From Promethearchaeota archaeon (GTDB lineage: Archaea; Asgardarchaeota; Lokiarchaeia; Sigyniarchaeales; SOKP01), in contig JAHPZI010000029.1 of NCBI GenBank assembly GCA_019058295.1, positions 1-58,483 of the forward strand: 58,483 nt of DNA, given 5' to 3'. The notes beneath the pieces are model-generated. The model saw only the letters and a program-made list of their open reading frames with translations. It had not been told where the DNA came from and did no database searches. Below are positions 1-9,514 of the stretch, in pieces. Within the stretch, counting starts at the first letter, position 1, and every line of letters starts with the position of its first letter. A program made the translations under genes and the position numbers.

Positions 1-347
1 CTTTTTAATTCGGTAATAGCAATAAGCATATTTCTCTTCTCCCACGACATATGCGCGTTCCATTTTGCTGCCCGTCTCAAATCAGGATTTTTAATTTTAT
101 TCCTTTCTATTATAGTACTTAACCCAATATCAGGCATTAAAATTGAAATTGCACTCCCTGTGCGCTCTTTTTTGTCTTTTTCTTGTTTAGTGTATGCCCT
201 AATTCCACTATGGGAAAGATCAAGCTCCCGCTCAAATATAATAAGACCACATTGCTTACAAACTGTCTCGCCTCTCTCTTCAAAATTTTGAATCATCCCA
301 CCACACTCTGGACAAAAATTCGTTATGGTTTCTAAATCAAGTACCAT
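1..347 (-). CDS. tfb: Transcription initiation factor B (TFB/TFIIB), N-terminal part, cut by window edge
   Basis: Archaeal TFIIB homologue that bridges TBP-bound promoter DNA and RNA polymerase. The gene reads leftwards and runs off the window. The visible 115 codons begin with a zinc ribbon (CPECGG, then CKQCG about 20 residues later). A B-reader/linker segment follows, and the start of the core region is seen in LRRAAKWN and the W..RNM pattern that precedes the first cyclin fold. The ATG at 347 is the natural start because the zinc ribbon lies right behind it. The two cyclin-like repeats must lie outside the window. The identification rests on the zinc ribbon plus the RRAAKWN-type motif, which are characteristic of the family. 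Confidence 0.9.
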   Translation of the reverse strand, partial: MVLDLETITNFCPECGGMIQNFEERGETVCKQCGLIIFERELDLSHSGIRAYTKQEKDKKERTGSAISILMPDIGLSTIIERNKIKNPDLRRAAKWNAHMSWEKRNMLIAITELK

Positions 348-667
348 TCTTTAATCCCCACTAATGATGTTTTTTACCCCAACCCAGGAATTTTGTACTA
401 AAAAAAAATATATGGTACAATTTTTTTTAATACAATAAAATAATAGATCAAATTATCATATTTAAATATTTTTGATGTAAATTTTCTTACTATATTGATT
501 TTTTGTTATAAAAAACTAAATATTTAAAAATGATTACACTATCAAGATTTTAATTAAGAAATTAAGTGTTCTTTTTACTATATTTTTAAAATTACATCCA
601 ATGGCATTAAAAGTGTCATATCAATATATGAATCATAAGGAATTTTTTTTAGGGTGGTTGGAGTTTC
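348..667. other. Divergent intergenic region between tfb and a histidine kinase
   Basis: About 320 bases of very AT-rich sequence separate two divergently read genes, so it should hold both promoters. No open frame with gene-like composition is visible on either strand. A weak ribosome-binding motif (ggttgga) precedes the kinase start at 668. No TATA element stands out enough from the background to be placed. Confidence 0.5.
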
Positions 668-2284
668 ATGTTAGAAGAAAGTGAGAAAAGTGTTGTTTAT
701 TCTGAAATTCTTCCATTTGTTATTGAAAATACCAATGATCTAATTTGTATTGTTGATCCAGATTATGAATTCAAACTTGAATTCGTTAATCAGGCATATA
801 GATACATCCTTGACTATTCATGTGAGGAATTAATCGGAAATTCTTTTTTGGATTATATTTTTCCAGCAGATGTTAAAAAAGTAATAAATTTTTTAAAAAA
901 AGGTTCTGAAATCAAAACTAATTTCCCTGAAATAAGAATTAAAAGAAAAGATGAGAAATATATATGGTTCGAATTCAAAGTAAAGAAATTTAAAGATCCG
1001 GCTAATCTATATAAGCTACTTCTAATTTTAAGAGATATCTCAAAAATTAAGAACTTGGAAATTAAAATTGAGCAAAGTGAGAAGAGATTTAAAGATTTAA
1101 CCACCTCTATACCAGAAATCCGATTTTGGAAACTTTTCAACCCAAAAAAGTATGAACAAGCATTACGAAATTCGTACGAAATGCTTCAATTGGTCATGAA
1201 TACCATTCCTGAAAATATTTTTTGGAAGGATAATAACCTTGTATACTTAGGTTGTAATAGAAATTATGCTATATTAATAGGTGCTAAAAATCCACGAAAT
1301 GTTATTGGAAAAACTGATTTTGATTTACTAAAAGACAAAGAAAAAATAGATTATCTTCAAGCTCACGAAACTATCATTATAGAATCAGATAATCCAGAAT
1401 TTCATATTCTTGAACCTTGGTATCGAAATGGTGAAAAGAAAATCTGGTTAGATGTAAATAGAATTCCCCTCCATGATTCAAGTGGGAACTCTGTTGGAAT
1501 CTTGGTTACATATGATGATATTACTGAAAAAATAGAGGCAGAAAGATTAATCATAGAAGAAAATAAGAAATTATTAGAACTTGATCAAATGAGAGAAGAG
1601 CTTATAACTAGGGTGTCGCATGAGTTAAAAACACCCTTGAGTTCTGTATATTCAGGATCTGAATTCCTTCTAGAGCTTTATGGTGATGAACTTAGTAATG
1701 AGATAAAAGAAATTGTTGAAATAATAAATAGAGGGGGAAAAAGATTAAAAGATTTAGTTAATAATCTAATTGATGTCATTAGAATTGAATCTAATAAACA
1801 TATATTGAATAAGTCGAAAGAGAACTTGTCAGAAATGATAAAAGAATGTATAATTGACTTGAAATTTTTGATAAAACAAAGGCAAATATCAATAGAAGTG
1901 GAGCTTTCTAAGGAAATATATTTAAAAATTGATAAAAACAGAATGAAGCAAGCAATTACAAATATTCTCTCAAATGCTTTAAGAAACACGCCTCCAAATG
2001 GCATTATATACATTAATCTAAAGGAAAATGAATCTTATATAGATATCACTATAAAGGATACAGGTGTGGGATTAACAGAAAAAGAAATGAAAAAAATATT
2101 TAAAAAGTTTGGAAAAATTGAAAGATATGGTAAAAAATTAGATGTTGATATTGAAGGAACGGGTCTTGGATTATATCTCTCAAAGGGAATTATAGAATTA
2201 CATGGTGGACATATTTTTGCAAAGTCTAAGGGAAGAAATGAAGGTTCAATATTCACTATAAGATTATTTAAAAAAACCGCATAA
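668..2284 (+). CDS. PAS-domain sensor histidine kinase, soluble
   Basis: Two-component histidine kinase of 538 residues with no membrane segment, so probably cytosolic. Domains in order: a PAS domain (about residues 10-125), a second PAS domain (about 170-300), a HisKA dimerisation domain with the H-box SHELKTPLSS (phospho-accepting His near 318), and a HATPase domain with an N-box (NILSNALRN), a G1 box (DTGVGLT) and a G2 box (GTGLGL). All catalytic boxes are intact. The signal sensed by the PAS domains is unknown. No cognate response regulator is adjacent; the nearest receiver domain is in the gene at 5598-6464, which could be a partner. Confidence 0.93.
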   Translation: MLEESEKSVVYSEILPFVIENTNDLICIVDPDYEFKLEFVNQAYRYILDYSCEELIGNSFLDYIFPADVKKVINFLKKGSEIKTNFPEIRIKRKDEKYIWFEFKVKKFKDPANLYKLLLILRDISKIKNLEIKIEQSEKRFKDLTTSIPEIRFWKLFNPKKYEQALRNSYEMLQLVMNTIPENIFWKDNNLVYLGCNRNYAILIGAKNPRNVIGKTDFDLLKDKEKIDYLQAHETIIIESDNPEFHILEPWYRNGEKKIWLDVNRIPLHDSSGNSVGILVTYDDITEKIEAERLIIEENKKLLELDQMREELITRVSHELKTPLSSVYSGSEFLLELYGDELSNEIKEIVEIINRGGKRLKDLVNNLIDVIRIESNKHILNKSKENLSEMIKECIIDLKFLIKQRQISIEVELSKEIYLKIDKNRMKQAITNILSNALRNTPPNGIIYINLKENESYIDITIKDTGVGLTEKEMKKIFKKFGKIERYGKKLDVDIEGTGLGLYLSKGIIELHGGHIFAKSKGRNEGSIFTIRLFKKTA

Positions 2285-2521
2285 TTTCGTATGTAAAAAA
2301 GAAAATTAATTCTTATAAAGGTCAAATTTAAGTTGAGAATAGCGTCAAAGAAGATTATTCAAAAAGGAAGAATTTTATTATTTTAATTCCATCTTATCCC
2401 TAAGAATATTTATTCTTACGCAAGTAAAATATAGTAATTATTATCTTTAATAGAAGCCTCATAGCTTCAATTTTAACTCTTATATAAAATTTATTCTATT
2501 TTCTTAATAAAAATAACGAAT

Positions 2522-3514
2522 TTATTGCATATTCAAAACGATAAAGTTACCTTCTTTTCTGAATATCTTTTCTTTAATTAAAATTTGCACCTTCTCTTCT
2601 ATTTGCTGTCGAATTAAAGGTTCGTTTACCTTAGAATTCGTGTTTATTATCTTATAAGATTCTAAATACCTTTTAAAAACTTCATTCATTAAGAATTTGT
2701 TTTGATTTTTCGCAAATTGAATTAAAGATTTTTTCGATATTTTTATTGATTTAGGTATTACCTCGAAAGGAGTCCACATTTTTACCACCTTGTAATGATA
2801 TTTTTTAATTAAATCCTTTTGTCCAAATCCTTTTGTCCCATAATACATAAAATACGCAGATGGAAGCATTATTATTGATAATAAAAAATATAATAGATTA
2901 AGAGAAGGCATATTTAAATAATTGAAAATTTGTGATACAGTAAGGACAAAAAAATACAAATATAACGCAATACAGAAACTAAGGAACTTCCGTTTTATAT
3001 CAGGCGCTTCCATAGAAATATATGTTTTTATAGAAAGTATTATTAAAGGAACACCTGCCAATACAAAATTTACAGTAATTATATAGAGCATAAAGGGAAA
3101 ACTATATACAGGTCTCCAATCCGTACTCATGTTAATAACTACGCCATTAGGGATGAAAAAAATACCAAGCAATATTGTAGCATATGATAAAAGGTAATAA
3201 ACTCGTATTTTCAATTTTTGAAAAAAATCATGCCTTGAAAAATACAATAAACCATTGAATATTAACAAAGATCCAAATCCGATGCTGCCTATATATAATA
3301 ATACGAGAAACAAGAAATAGACAATATGTTCGACAAATATAAAAGCATACACTATATTCAAGATAAAGATTGTTGATTGAGAAAAGTAAAAAGCAGACAA
3401 ATACCTTGAATATTTATCATTTCTCCTTATGACAATTTTAGTTCCTAAATATAAATATAGCAAAGCACTCAACGAAAAGAATAATACAATCCTAAGTATT
3501 CGAAGATCAGACAT
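2522..3514 (-). CDS. Seven-helix membrane protein with a soluble C-terminal tail
   Basis: Unrecognised integral membrane protein of 330 residues. Seven strongly hydrophobic segments are visible at about residues 7-27, 40-60, 62-90, 105-125, 138-163, 174-198 and 205-227. A basic, helical cytosolic tail of about 100 residues follows. The layout resembles the 7TM sensor module found at the N-terminus of some histidine kinases (compare the kinase at 21554), but no kinase or receiver domain is attached. It lies between a histidine kinase and a GNAT-like gene with wide spacers on both sides, so no operon is implied. A sensory role is only an inference from the topology. Confidence 0.75.
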   Translation of the reverse strand: MSDLRILRIVLFFSLSALLYLYLGTKIVIRRNDKYSRYLSAFYFSQSTIFILNIVYAFIFVEHIVYFLFLVLLYIGSIGFGSLLIFNGLLYFSRHDFFQKLKIRVYYLLSYATILLGIFFIPNGVVINMSTDWRPVYSFPFMLYIITVNFVLAGVPLIILSIKTYISMEAPDIKRKFLSFCIALYLYFFVLTVSQIFNYLNMPSLNLLYFLLSIIMLPSAYFMYYGTKGFGQKDLIKKYHYKVVKMWTPFEVIPKSIKISKKSLIQFAKNQNKFLMNEVFKRYLESYKIINTNSKVNEPLIRQQIEEKVQILIKEKIFRKEGNFIVLNMQ

Positions 3515-3620
3515 AGCTAATTAAGAAGGGTATTGATATATTTTCTGTTACCTTCCCTTGACAAATTGGAGTGAAAGTATTATGATATTTAAATCTTCCC
3601 TAAAATATATTAATCCATTC

Positions 3621-3811
3621 AATAAACTTTTATATTTTTACTTAAAGTCGTTAAAAACAGTCTTTATAATCTTTTTTAAATTTATTTTATATTAACCAGT
3701 TAATATATAGAACCTTTGATAAACACAATAAGCTTTTATATTTTTATTTTAAGTTATTAAAAACGATATTCAAAATCTTTTTTTGAATTTTTCTTATATT
3801 AGACAGTTATT
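3621..3811. repeat. Imperfect tandem direct repeat, two copies of about 85 bp with a 106-bp period
   Basis: Copy one covers about 3621-3705 and copy two about 3727-3811. Both begin aataa(a/g)cttttatattttta and share a ttaaaaac core, a tataatctttttt-like block and an end of the form atta..cagtta. Copy two overlaps the last codons and stop of the GNAT-like gene (3799), so the repeat is a duplication of that gene's 3' end and downstream sequence. It could act as a double transcription terminator for that gene, since U-rich or A-rich tracts are conserved, but this is inference. Confidence 0.6.
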
Positions 3812-4926
3812 TGACTTATGGGGTATTTATATCTTAAAATATTAACAACACTATTCACGATTTTTCTAACTTTATAACCTCTCTGTATTTCCAAAACTAT
3901 ATTCGTTTGTCTCGATAAATCTTTTAACGATTTCAATTTTATAAATTTAAATAAATCATGTCGCTTTCCTTCAATTAATTTAAATAAAGGGATATAAGCA
4001 ACGGCTTTAAACCCAAGATCCTGAAAAACTCTTTGTTCTTCAACTGAAATTACATCTACATTTATAATATCGAATTCTGATAAGTCATATAACACTTTAG
4101 ACATGAGATTATATAGCTCTGAACTATTATTTGATTTAAAGTTTATATAAGCCGAAGAATCTTCTTTATTAATAGAAGCTACAACTTCACATTCCTCTGA
4201 CTTAAAGCTTATGAGATTTTCGTTTATATCTAATCTCTCATATTCTCGAAAGCTATATTTAGGTGTAATTTTAAAATCTATTGTTTGTAGATTACTTTTT
4301 TTCTCTATTTTTAATAGACTAAGAACTGTCTTAGTTAGAAATTTTAATTCTGGAATTATTTTAGGCAATTTCCATTCTTTAAATAGATCTTTATCGTAAA
4401 ATTGTTGAAAAAATGCATCTAATTGTGGATATAATACTTTAATAAATCCGGGCTCCCTCTTAGTTTTATCTTCTCCTATTTTGTGCATACTAGGAATAAA
4501 TCCAGCATATCTACTACCCATTAAATCGCTTGCTGTATTTGCAGTTCTAGAGAACGCTCGAAGTATTGCATAGAACATCTCAACATTTTCAAATTTTGTA
4601 AATACTTTAGTTATTAGATTTTGGAAATTCTCAGGATTTACAATAAAACCTTTATGAATATTGTTAGTTCTAAATTTTTTACTTAATATTAAACCATGAG
4701 GGTAACACACTCTATTTTGAGGCTCGTATCTTACAAAATATCCCCCAATAATTTTATTATTAAATAGAATTACATTTGAGAGCGTAGTATCTTGGAGTGC
4801 GTAATTACATAATTCTTCTTTAGAACGAAAATCAAAATATGAACCATATTCTTCCTCATAAAATTTGAAAAATTCTTCAGTATCCTCCTTTTTAAACTCT
4901 CTTATTGTGAGGTCTTTAAACGTCAT
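3799..4926 (-). CDS. GNAT-like acetyltransferase family protein
   Basis: Protein of 375 residues. The first 150 residues resemble the GNAT N-acetyltransferase fold: an opening strand and helix (TIREFKKEDTEEFFKFYEEE) and central strands around NVILFNNKIIGGYFVRYEP. A second alpha/beta segment near residues 240-345 ends in a phrase (VFQDLGFKAVAYIPLFKL) like the C-terminal strand pair of GNAT enzymes, so the protein may contain a second, diverged GNAT half. The usual acetyl-CoA pyrophosphate loop (R/Q-x-x-G-x-G/A) is not obvious, so catalysis is not assured. Substrate unknown. The 3' end is part of a tandem repeat. Confidence 0.55.
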   Translation of the reverse strand: MTFKDLTIREFKKEDTEEFFKFYEEEYGSYFDFRSKEELCNYALQDTTLSNVILFNNKIIGGYFVRYEPQNRVCYPHGLILSKKFRTNNIHKGFIVNPENFQNLITKVFTKFENVEMFYAILRAFSRTANTASDLMGSRYAGFIPSMHKIGEDKTKREPGFIKVLYPQLDAFFQQFYDKDLFKEWKLPKIIPELKFLTKTVLSLLKIEKKSNLQTIDFKITPKYSFREYERLDINENLISFKSEECEVVASINKEDSSAYINFKSNNSSELYNLMSKVLYDLSEFDIINVDVISVEEQRVFQDLGFKAVAYIPLFKLIEGKRHDLFKFIKLKSLKDLSRQTNIVLEIQRGYKVRKIVNSVVNILRYKYPISQITV

Positions 4927-5460
4927 TTCTATTAAATGAGATTTAATTAATTTAAATTAAATAATTATGGGGGTCATTATCTATATAAATATTAATGTTT
5001 TTTTTATTCAAACATTATTAATACTTTGGTAAATCAATTTTCTTTTCGAATAATTTAAAAAAAGTTTTTCGATTGGGGTCAAAATTCAGTGATGGCGAGA
5101 TGATTCTATCATAAATTGGTTCAAAATGTAGATTGTCAAGGATTTTTCAGTGGAATTACCGGTTTCCACAAAAATTTTCAGAGATAAAATGTCTAAAATA
5201 AGATGTATAAAATTACATAAAAGTCTCTTTAAAAGTGTAATATATCTTAATCATTATTATAAATTACATCATAAATAAAGGAATTATACTAATTATTTTA
5301 GACTTTAAATTTTATTTTAAACTTTTTCATTTTTTGGATCTAATATTTTAAAAAAAGTAAAAAGATATAGAAAAAAATTTAGATCTTATTTTTATAGTTT
5401 TAGGAAAAATTGCTTAAACTGAGTAATGATTTTTAATACAATTAACTTGAAGATGATATT
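4927..5460. other. Long AT-rich non-coding stretch
   Basis: Roughly 530 bases without a convincing gene. A short imperfect inverted repeat (aatgttt ... aaacatt) lies near 4997-5019. A slightly less AT-rich patch around 5075-5200 hints at decayed coding sequence, but no frame stays open long enough to name it. The region leads directly into the broken longin-like gene at 5461. Confidence 0.4.
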
Positions 5461-5600
5461 ATGGTTTTAGGATTAGGTTTAATAAGTTTGGATGATAAAC
5501 TAGGTCCCATAATAGATTTCTAATATCCTAAACAATTGAATTTATCAACCGAGTTATTCAACAAGATTATAATGTCCCAAGCTTTTCGTAGTATTAATTA
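5461..5600 (+). pseudogene. Broken longin-like gene remnant
   Basis: An ATG at 5461 opens 20 codons reading MVLGLGLISLDDKLGPIIDF, then a TAA at 5521. The same frame then continues YPKQLNLSTELFNKIIMSQ and onward to about 5600. The part before the stop is like the first beta-hairpin of the longin-like proteins common in Asgard genomes (a GLGLISLDD start followed by a GPI strand), and the part after the stop reads as the expected next helix. The frame then collides with the 3' end of the convergent regulator gene. The in-frame stop and missing C-terminal half mark it as a pseudogene unless read-through occurs. Family assignment is from recollection of such proteins. Confidence 0.6.
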
Positions 5601-6464
5601 TAAATATTTAAAAAGAAATTCAAGTTCAGAAAGGTCAAAAGGCTTTAAAATATAACCATCTGCTTGTGTTTCTTCCATCTTTTTTTCTACTTCGCCATTA
5701 GGGACAGCAGTTAAGTAATAAATTACTATATTTCTGTAATTTTCGTCAGATTTTAATATTTTACAGATTTCAAATCCGCTAATATCTGGTAACATTATAT
5801 CTAGTAGAATTAATTTTGGTGAAATTAATTTTAATTCTTCAATTCCTTTAGAACCAGTTAGAACTCCTTTCAAACTATATCCTTTCCTTTTAAAAAACTT
5901 TTTTATTAGGGTAACTGTCGAAATATCATCTTCAATCAATAAAACGTCATATTTTTCAATAATTCCTTCAACATTATTAAATTTTTTAACGATTTTATCT
6001 TCTAATTGTTTGCTTTCCTCTAAAATATCACCTAGAATGGTTATGACTTCATCATTCAAGTCACCTGTGTAATCTTCAATTAACAATTGCAAATATCCTT
6101 TAATTGTTGTTAATCTTTCTTTTAATTCATGAGAAATACTAAAATCGACATCAGCATCGAGTTCCGTTAATATTCTGCTGAAAGGTTTTGATTTTTCTTT
6201 GATATAATAATCTACTCCTTCTCTTATCAGTTTAGAAAACGTAGAATAATTATGAACTGTAGCAAAAGCTTGCCATCTTGATTTTTTTTCCTTAGAAATA
6301 TATACTGAAAGTCTCTCTTTATCAGTAAGAATACTTTTTTCTCCTTTTTTCCAGCGTTTAAATCCTTCTGTTATTTTTCCTCGCCAGATCGCCGATTTTC
6401 CAGTTTCTTTCTCATACTGTTCCATTTCCTTTGTTTTCTTAAAGTCATTGGAGATATAAATCAC
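5598..6464 (-). CDS. Response regulator with RHH-like and orphan HisKA domains
   Basis: A 288-residue fusion. The N-terminal part (about 48-90) looks like a ribbon-helix-helix DNA-binding or dimerisation unit: strand RLSVYISKEK, then two helices. Residues about 105-165 match a HisKA phosphoacceptor helix pair with the H-box SHELKERLTTIKGYLQLL (His 112), but no ATPase domain follows. Residues 172-288 form a receiver domain with acidic pocket Asp179/180, phospho-acceptor Asp222 (LLDIMLPD), Thr252 and Lys274. It could therefore take phosphate on either His or Asp and pass it on, as in a phosphorelay, with the RHH part tying it to DNA. It has no kinase domain of its own and is transcribed alone. 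Confidence 0.85.
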   Translation of the reverse strand: MIYISNDFKKTKEMEQYEKETGKSAIWRGKITEGFKRWKKGEKSILTDKERLSVYISKEKKSRWQAFATVHNYSTFSKLIREGVDYYIKEKSKPFSRILTELDADVDFSISHELKERLTTIKGYLQLLIEDYTGDLNDEVITILGDILEESKQLEDKIVKKFNNVEGIIEKYDVLLIEDDISTVTLIKKFFKRKGYSLKGVLTGSKGIEELKLISPKLILLDIMLPDISGFEICKILKSDENYRNIVIYYLTAVPNGEVEKKMEETQADGYILKPFDLSELEFLFKYL

Positions 6465-6635
6465 CTTAAAAAAAAGTACTATTAAAGTATTAATTCTAAT
6501 TAAATAATATTACATTAAATAAAAATATAAATTTTAAAGATTTTTTTTACTAAATTTTAAATAATTGATCTATTTTTAATTAAGTAGTAAAAAAATATTT
6601 GATTAATAAGAAGAAATTTATCTATTTTATAACTG

Positions 6636-6965
6636 ATGATAAAAAGTTTGGGATTAATGTCTAAAAATTTTACTGAAACGATTAAAGAGTTGGAGGAAAA
6701 ATTAGGCGAATCCCTAGACTCATTATATTCATTTAATCTAAAATATAGAACTTCGCAAGATAAAATAGACAAATTATATAAAATAATTTTTTCTGCAAAA
6801 ACACAGCTTTTAGAGCTCGTACATGCTTTGAACGATTTGCTTACCAAATTAGGTTTGTCAGTTCATAAAATTAATTTTGACGATGTCAAGAAGTTAGACA
6901 TTGTAGAAATTCTATACTTAATTAACAACGCTTTCCGTCTTATAAACGCTAATAATAAATTTTGA
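6636..6965 (+). CDS. Small helical hypothetical protein
   Basis: A 109-residue protein of mostly predicted helix. The first half is a charged, coiled-coil-like run (TETIKELEEKLGESLD through DKIDKLYKIIFSAKT). A second ATG eight codons in (6657) may be the true start. No catalytic motif or membrane segment is seen. It stands alone between a regulator and a beta-propeller gene. Function unknown. Confidence 0.6.
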   Translation: MIKSLGLMSKNFTETIKELEEKLGESLDSLYSFNLKYRTSQDKIDKLYKIIFSAKTQLLELVHALNDLLTKLGLSVHKINFDDVKKLDIVEILYLINNAFRLINANNKF

Positions 6966-7172
6966 TCTGGTTCTACTGAAGCACAACTGGTTTTCTAAGA
7001 AAAGACAATTTAAATTTAAGACTATTTTTATTTTTTTTATTTTTACACATTATTCTAAACTTCAATGAACTTTTTTTAATAATAAAAGTATAAATTAAAT
7101 AAATTAAAATTAAATAATTTCACCCTATTCTATTAATAATTAAATCTTGATAATTAGCTTTCTGAAAAAATT

Positions 7173-8840
7173 ATGATAAAGAAATGGTATCATCAAAATT
7201 GGATTTTTGAGTGCCCAGATGCGGTAATGACTTGTTCTATTTTAAAATGCAATGAGGAAGCATTTATAATATTTGGAGGACACGATAAAACTCTATACTT
7301 CATGGATAATGAATTGGTGATACAGGATGATGTACTCTTTGATGGATGGGTTAGATGCAGCTATCCAATAGACTTAGATGGAGATAAATGCGATGAAATA
7401 TTAGTTGGGACTGGTGACGGGCGTTTCGTGGTCTTAAAGATTTTCGACACTTCAGAAAACACTAAAAAATTAGAGGGTATCATGAATTATAGACTAAGTG
7501 GTATGATTAACTGTTGTACCGCAGGAGATTGGTCTGGTGATAATAATATCGAGTTAATGTTTGGGGGTGAAGATAAAACCTTAAGAGTATTTAAGAACGT
7601 TTTTTCTGATAAACCGTTCTTAACTTTTTATTATGATTCATGGGTAACCGCATGTTGTTTTGGATATTTAAAAATTCCCAAATTTGAAAAACCTGTTGCT
7701 TCATTACTAGTAGGTACAAAAAATGGTTTGCTCCAATTAATATATATGAAGAATGAAAACCCAGAAATTCTTTGGCAACAAAATGTTTATGCTGAAATTA
7801 ATGATATTAAAATAGGCGATATAACAAATGATGGCTTAAACGAAATTATCGTAGCCTCAGACGATTCATATATAAAAATTTATGATTGTAAAGGAAAAAG
7901 AATTAAATTTATCTTTATTGAAGAACTCATTAAGGCTCAAAAAATAAAGGGTTCTAAATTTTTAAATCGCCCAAAATCACTCCTTATTGAAGATATTGAT
8001 GGCGATAAGGCAAATGAAATTGTAGTTGGATGTGCCGACGGAACTTTAAGAATATTTCAAAATGTAAAGTTAAACTCAAAGGATATTAAGTTAAAATGGA
8101 AAACGACACCTAAACTTTTTTCTTCCATTAAAAAGATATGTGCTTGTATGAACAAGGAGCAAAAAGTAAAGAATATAATTTATGGAGGTTATGAACGAAC
8201 TATTAGAAATATCTCTGACTTTGAATGGGAGAAAAAACCACTTCTTAAAATCCCTATAAAATTTAGAATTCCTCAAGTTTCTATAAAAGAGCAATCCAAT
8301 GAATCCAAGGAAATTTTGAAAATTAAAAAAGTTCCAACAAACTTGAGAGGATTTATCAAAGAAATGCTTGATAAACAAGGATTTTATATGACCTTAGACT
8401 TGTTAATCAGCGATTTAATGGACAAGGGGTATACTCGAAAGGAAATCAATGAAGAATTAGAATTTTTAAAAAATAAAGGCGCTATGCGCTATGACAAAGT
8501 CGATATAGATGTCTGGTGTTTAGTGAATGAAGTGATTGATGAATTGATTAAAACTGAACCAATTAAATCAAAAATACCTCATAAAATCGAAGAAGGTACT
8601 ACAGAAAAATCAGAAGAACCTGAAGCTTCAACCTCTGATAAAACGGAGGAAATAGATAGGATCATAATTAATATTTTAAAAGAACAGAAAACCATACCAA
8701 CAAAAGAGGAGTTGGTTTCTTCAGTTGTTTCAAAAGGATATAATATAGATGCTATTAATCAAAGGATAAATGCTCTCAAAAATAAAAATAAAATCAAATT
8801 TTCAAGAAGCGATCCACGTGGATGGAGTATTGTAGATTAA
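7173..8840 (+). CDS. Beta-propeller (FG-GAP-like) protein with two C-terminal winged-helix-like modules
   Basis: A 555-residue protein without signal peptide or membrane helix, so likely cytosolic. The first 370 residues contain repeated blade motifs with an Asp-rich loop and a following strand, such as DLDGDKCDEILVG, DWSGDNNIELMFGG, DITNDGLNEIIVAS and DIDGDKANEIVVG. This is the integrin alpha/FG-GAP or WD-like calcium-loop pattern. Two helical segments of similar design follow (about 395-450 and 495-555), each ending in a strand pair with a Trp (DVWCLV, GWSIVD), as in winged-helix domains. The combination suggests a scaffold that links a propeller to a nucleic-acid or protein-binding tail. 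Its partner is not identifiable. Confidence 0.75.
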   Translation: MIKKWYHQNWIFECPDAVMTCSILKCNEEAFIIFGGHDKTLYFMDNELVIQDDVLFDGWVRCSYPIDLDGDKCDEILVGTGDGRFVVLKIFDTSENTKKLEGIMNYRLSGMINCCTAGDWSGDNNIELMFGGEDKTLRVFKNVFSDKPFLTFYYDSWVTACCFGYLKIPKFEKPVASLLVGTKNGLLQLIYMKNENPEILWQQNVYAEINDIKIGDITNDGLNEIIVASDDSYIKIYDCKGKRIKFIFIEELIKAQKIKGSKFLNRPKSLLIEDIDGDKANEIVVGCADGTLRIFQNVKLNSKDIKLKWKTTPKLFSSIKKICACMNKEQKVKNIIYGGYERTIRNISDFEWEKKPLLKIPIKFRIPQVSIKEQSNESKEILKIKKVPTNLRGFIKEMLDKQGFYMTLDLLISDLMDKGYTRKEINEELEFLKNKGAMRYDKVDIDVWCLVNEVIDELIKTEPIKSKIPHKIEEGTTEKSEEPEASTSDKTEEIDRIIINILKEQKTIPTKEELVSSVVSKGYNIDAINQRINALKNKNKIKFSRSDPRGWSIVD

Positions 8841-8966
8841 TGCTAGATACTAATATAATCTTTTAAATTCTCTTCAAAGGATTCAAATATTGTTAAGTTA
8901 GTGAAATCCCCATTATAATATTATTGAATAAATCTCTGAAGGATGGACTTTCGTTTACTAATTTAT

Positions 8967-9407
8967 CTAAAAAAAATATTCTTTTATTGTATCTTTAAAA
9001 GGTTGAAATAAATTAATATCTGTAAAATCTTCATTTTTATATTTTTGAATGAAATTTTCTAAGATGGGGGTTGTTTTCAGCAAAAATTTCTGCACATTTT
9101 TATCTGGGTTTTTTTTTTTCTTTTCAATTAATCCATACATAATAATAGGTTCAACAGAATTAGCATCTTTACTTTTTATTTTTGAGAACTTAAAGACAAA
9201 CAATATATTGCCACTTTCTAAATATTCTAAATTATTATTATTAAAGGCGCTCTTTGCAAATGTACTAATTGCCGATATAAACGCACCTCTTAGATCTTTC
9301 TTCTCACCTAAATCCTTTTGAGTTGGTAATTCTTTAAAGGTGTGACTTACTATGGTAAATCCACGAAGTATGAATCCAATTTCATAAATTAATTCTTTTA
9401 TGGAATT
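8967..9407 (-). CDS. Longin-like small protein, paralogue B, no standard start codon
   Basis: The frame is open from just after a TGA at 9408-9410 to 8967 and aligns along its whole length with the neighbour at 9515-9940 (YEIGFILRG versus YEIGVVLRG; DLRGAFISAI versus DLRGSFFSAI; LEYLESGNILFVFK versus LEYLESGNFLFIFK). No ATG, GTG or TTG lies before the conserved N-terminus. The first usable one is at 9203, in the middle of the domain. An ATA at 9401 sits exactly where the paralogue has its TTG start. Either ATA is used or the gene has lost its start and is decaying. The fold resembles longin/roadblock proteins used with small GTPases in Asgard archaea; this is inference. Confidence 0.55.
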   Translation of the reverse strand, partial: NSIKELIYEIGFILRGFTIVSHTFKELPTQKDLGEKKDLRGAFISAISTFAKSAFNNNNLEYLESGNILFVFKFSKIKSKDANSVEPIIMYGLIEKKKKNPDKNVQKFLLKTTPILENFIQKYKNEDFTDINLFQPFKDTIKEYFF

Positions 9408-9514
9408 TCACTTTTTTAGAATTTTAAATTATCAAAATATTTCTTAAGAAATAATAAAACAATATTTCTATTTAACTTTCATCAATATCAAGAAGGAATC
9501 TCTTCAATAAATTT

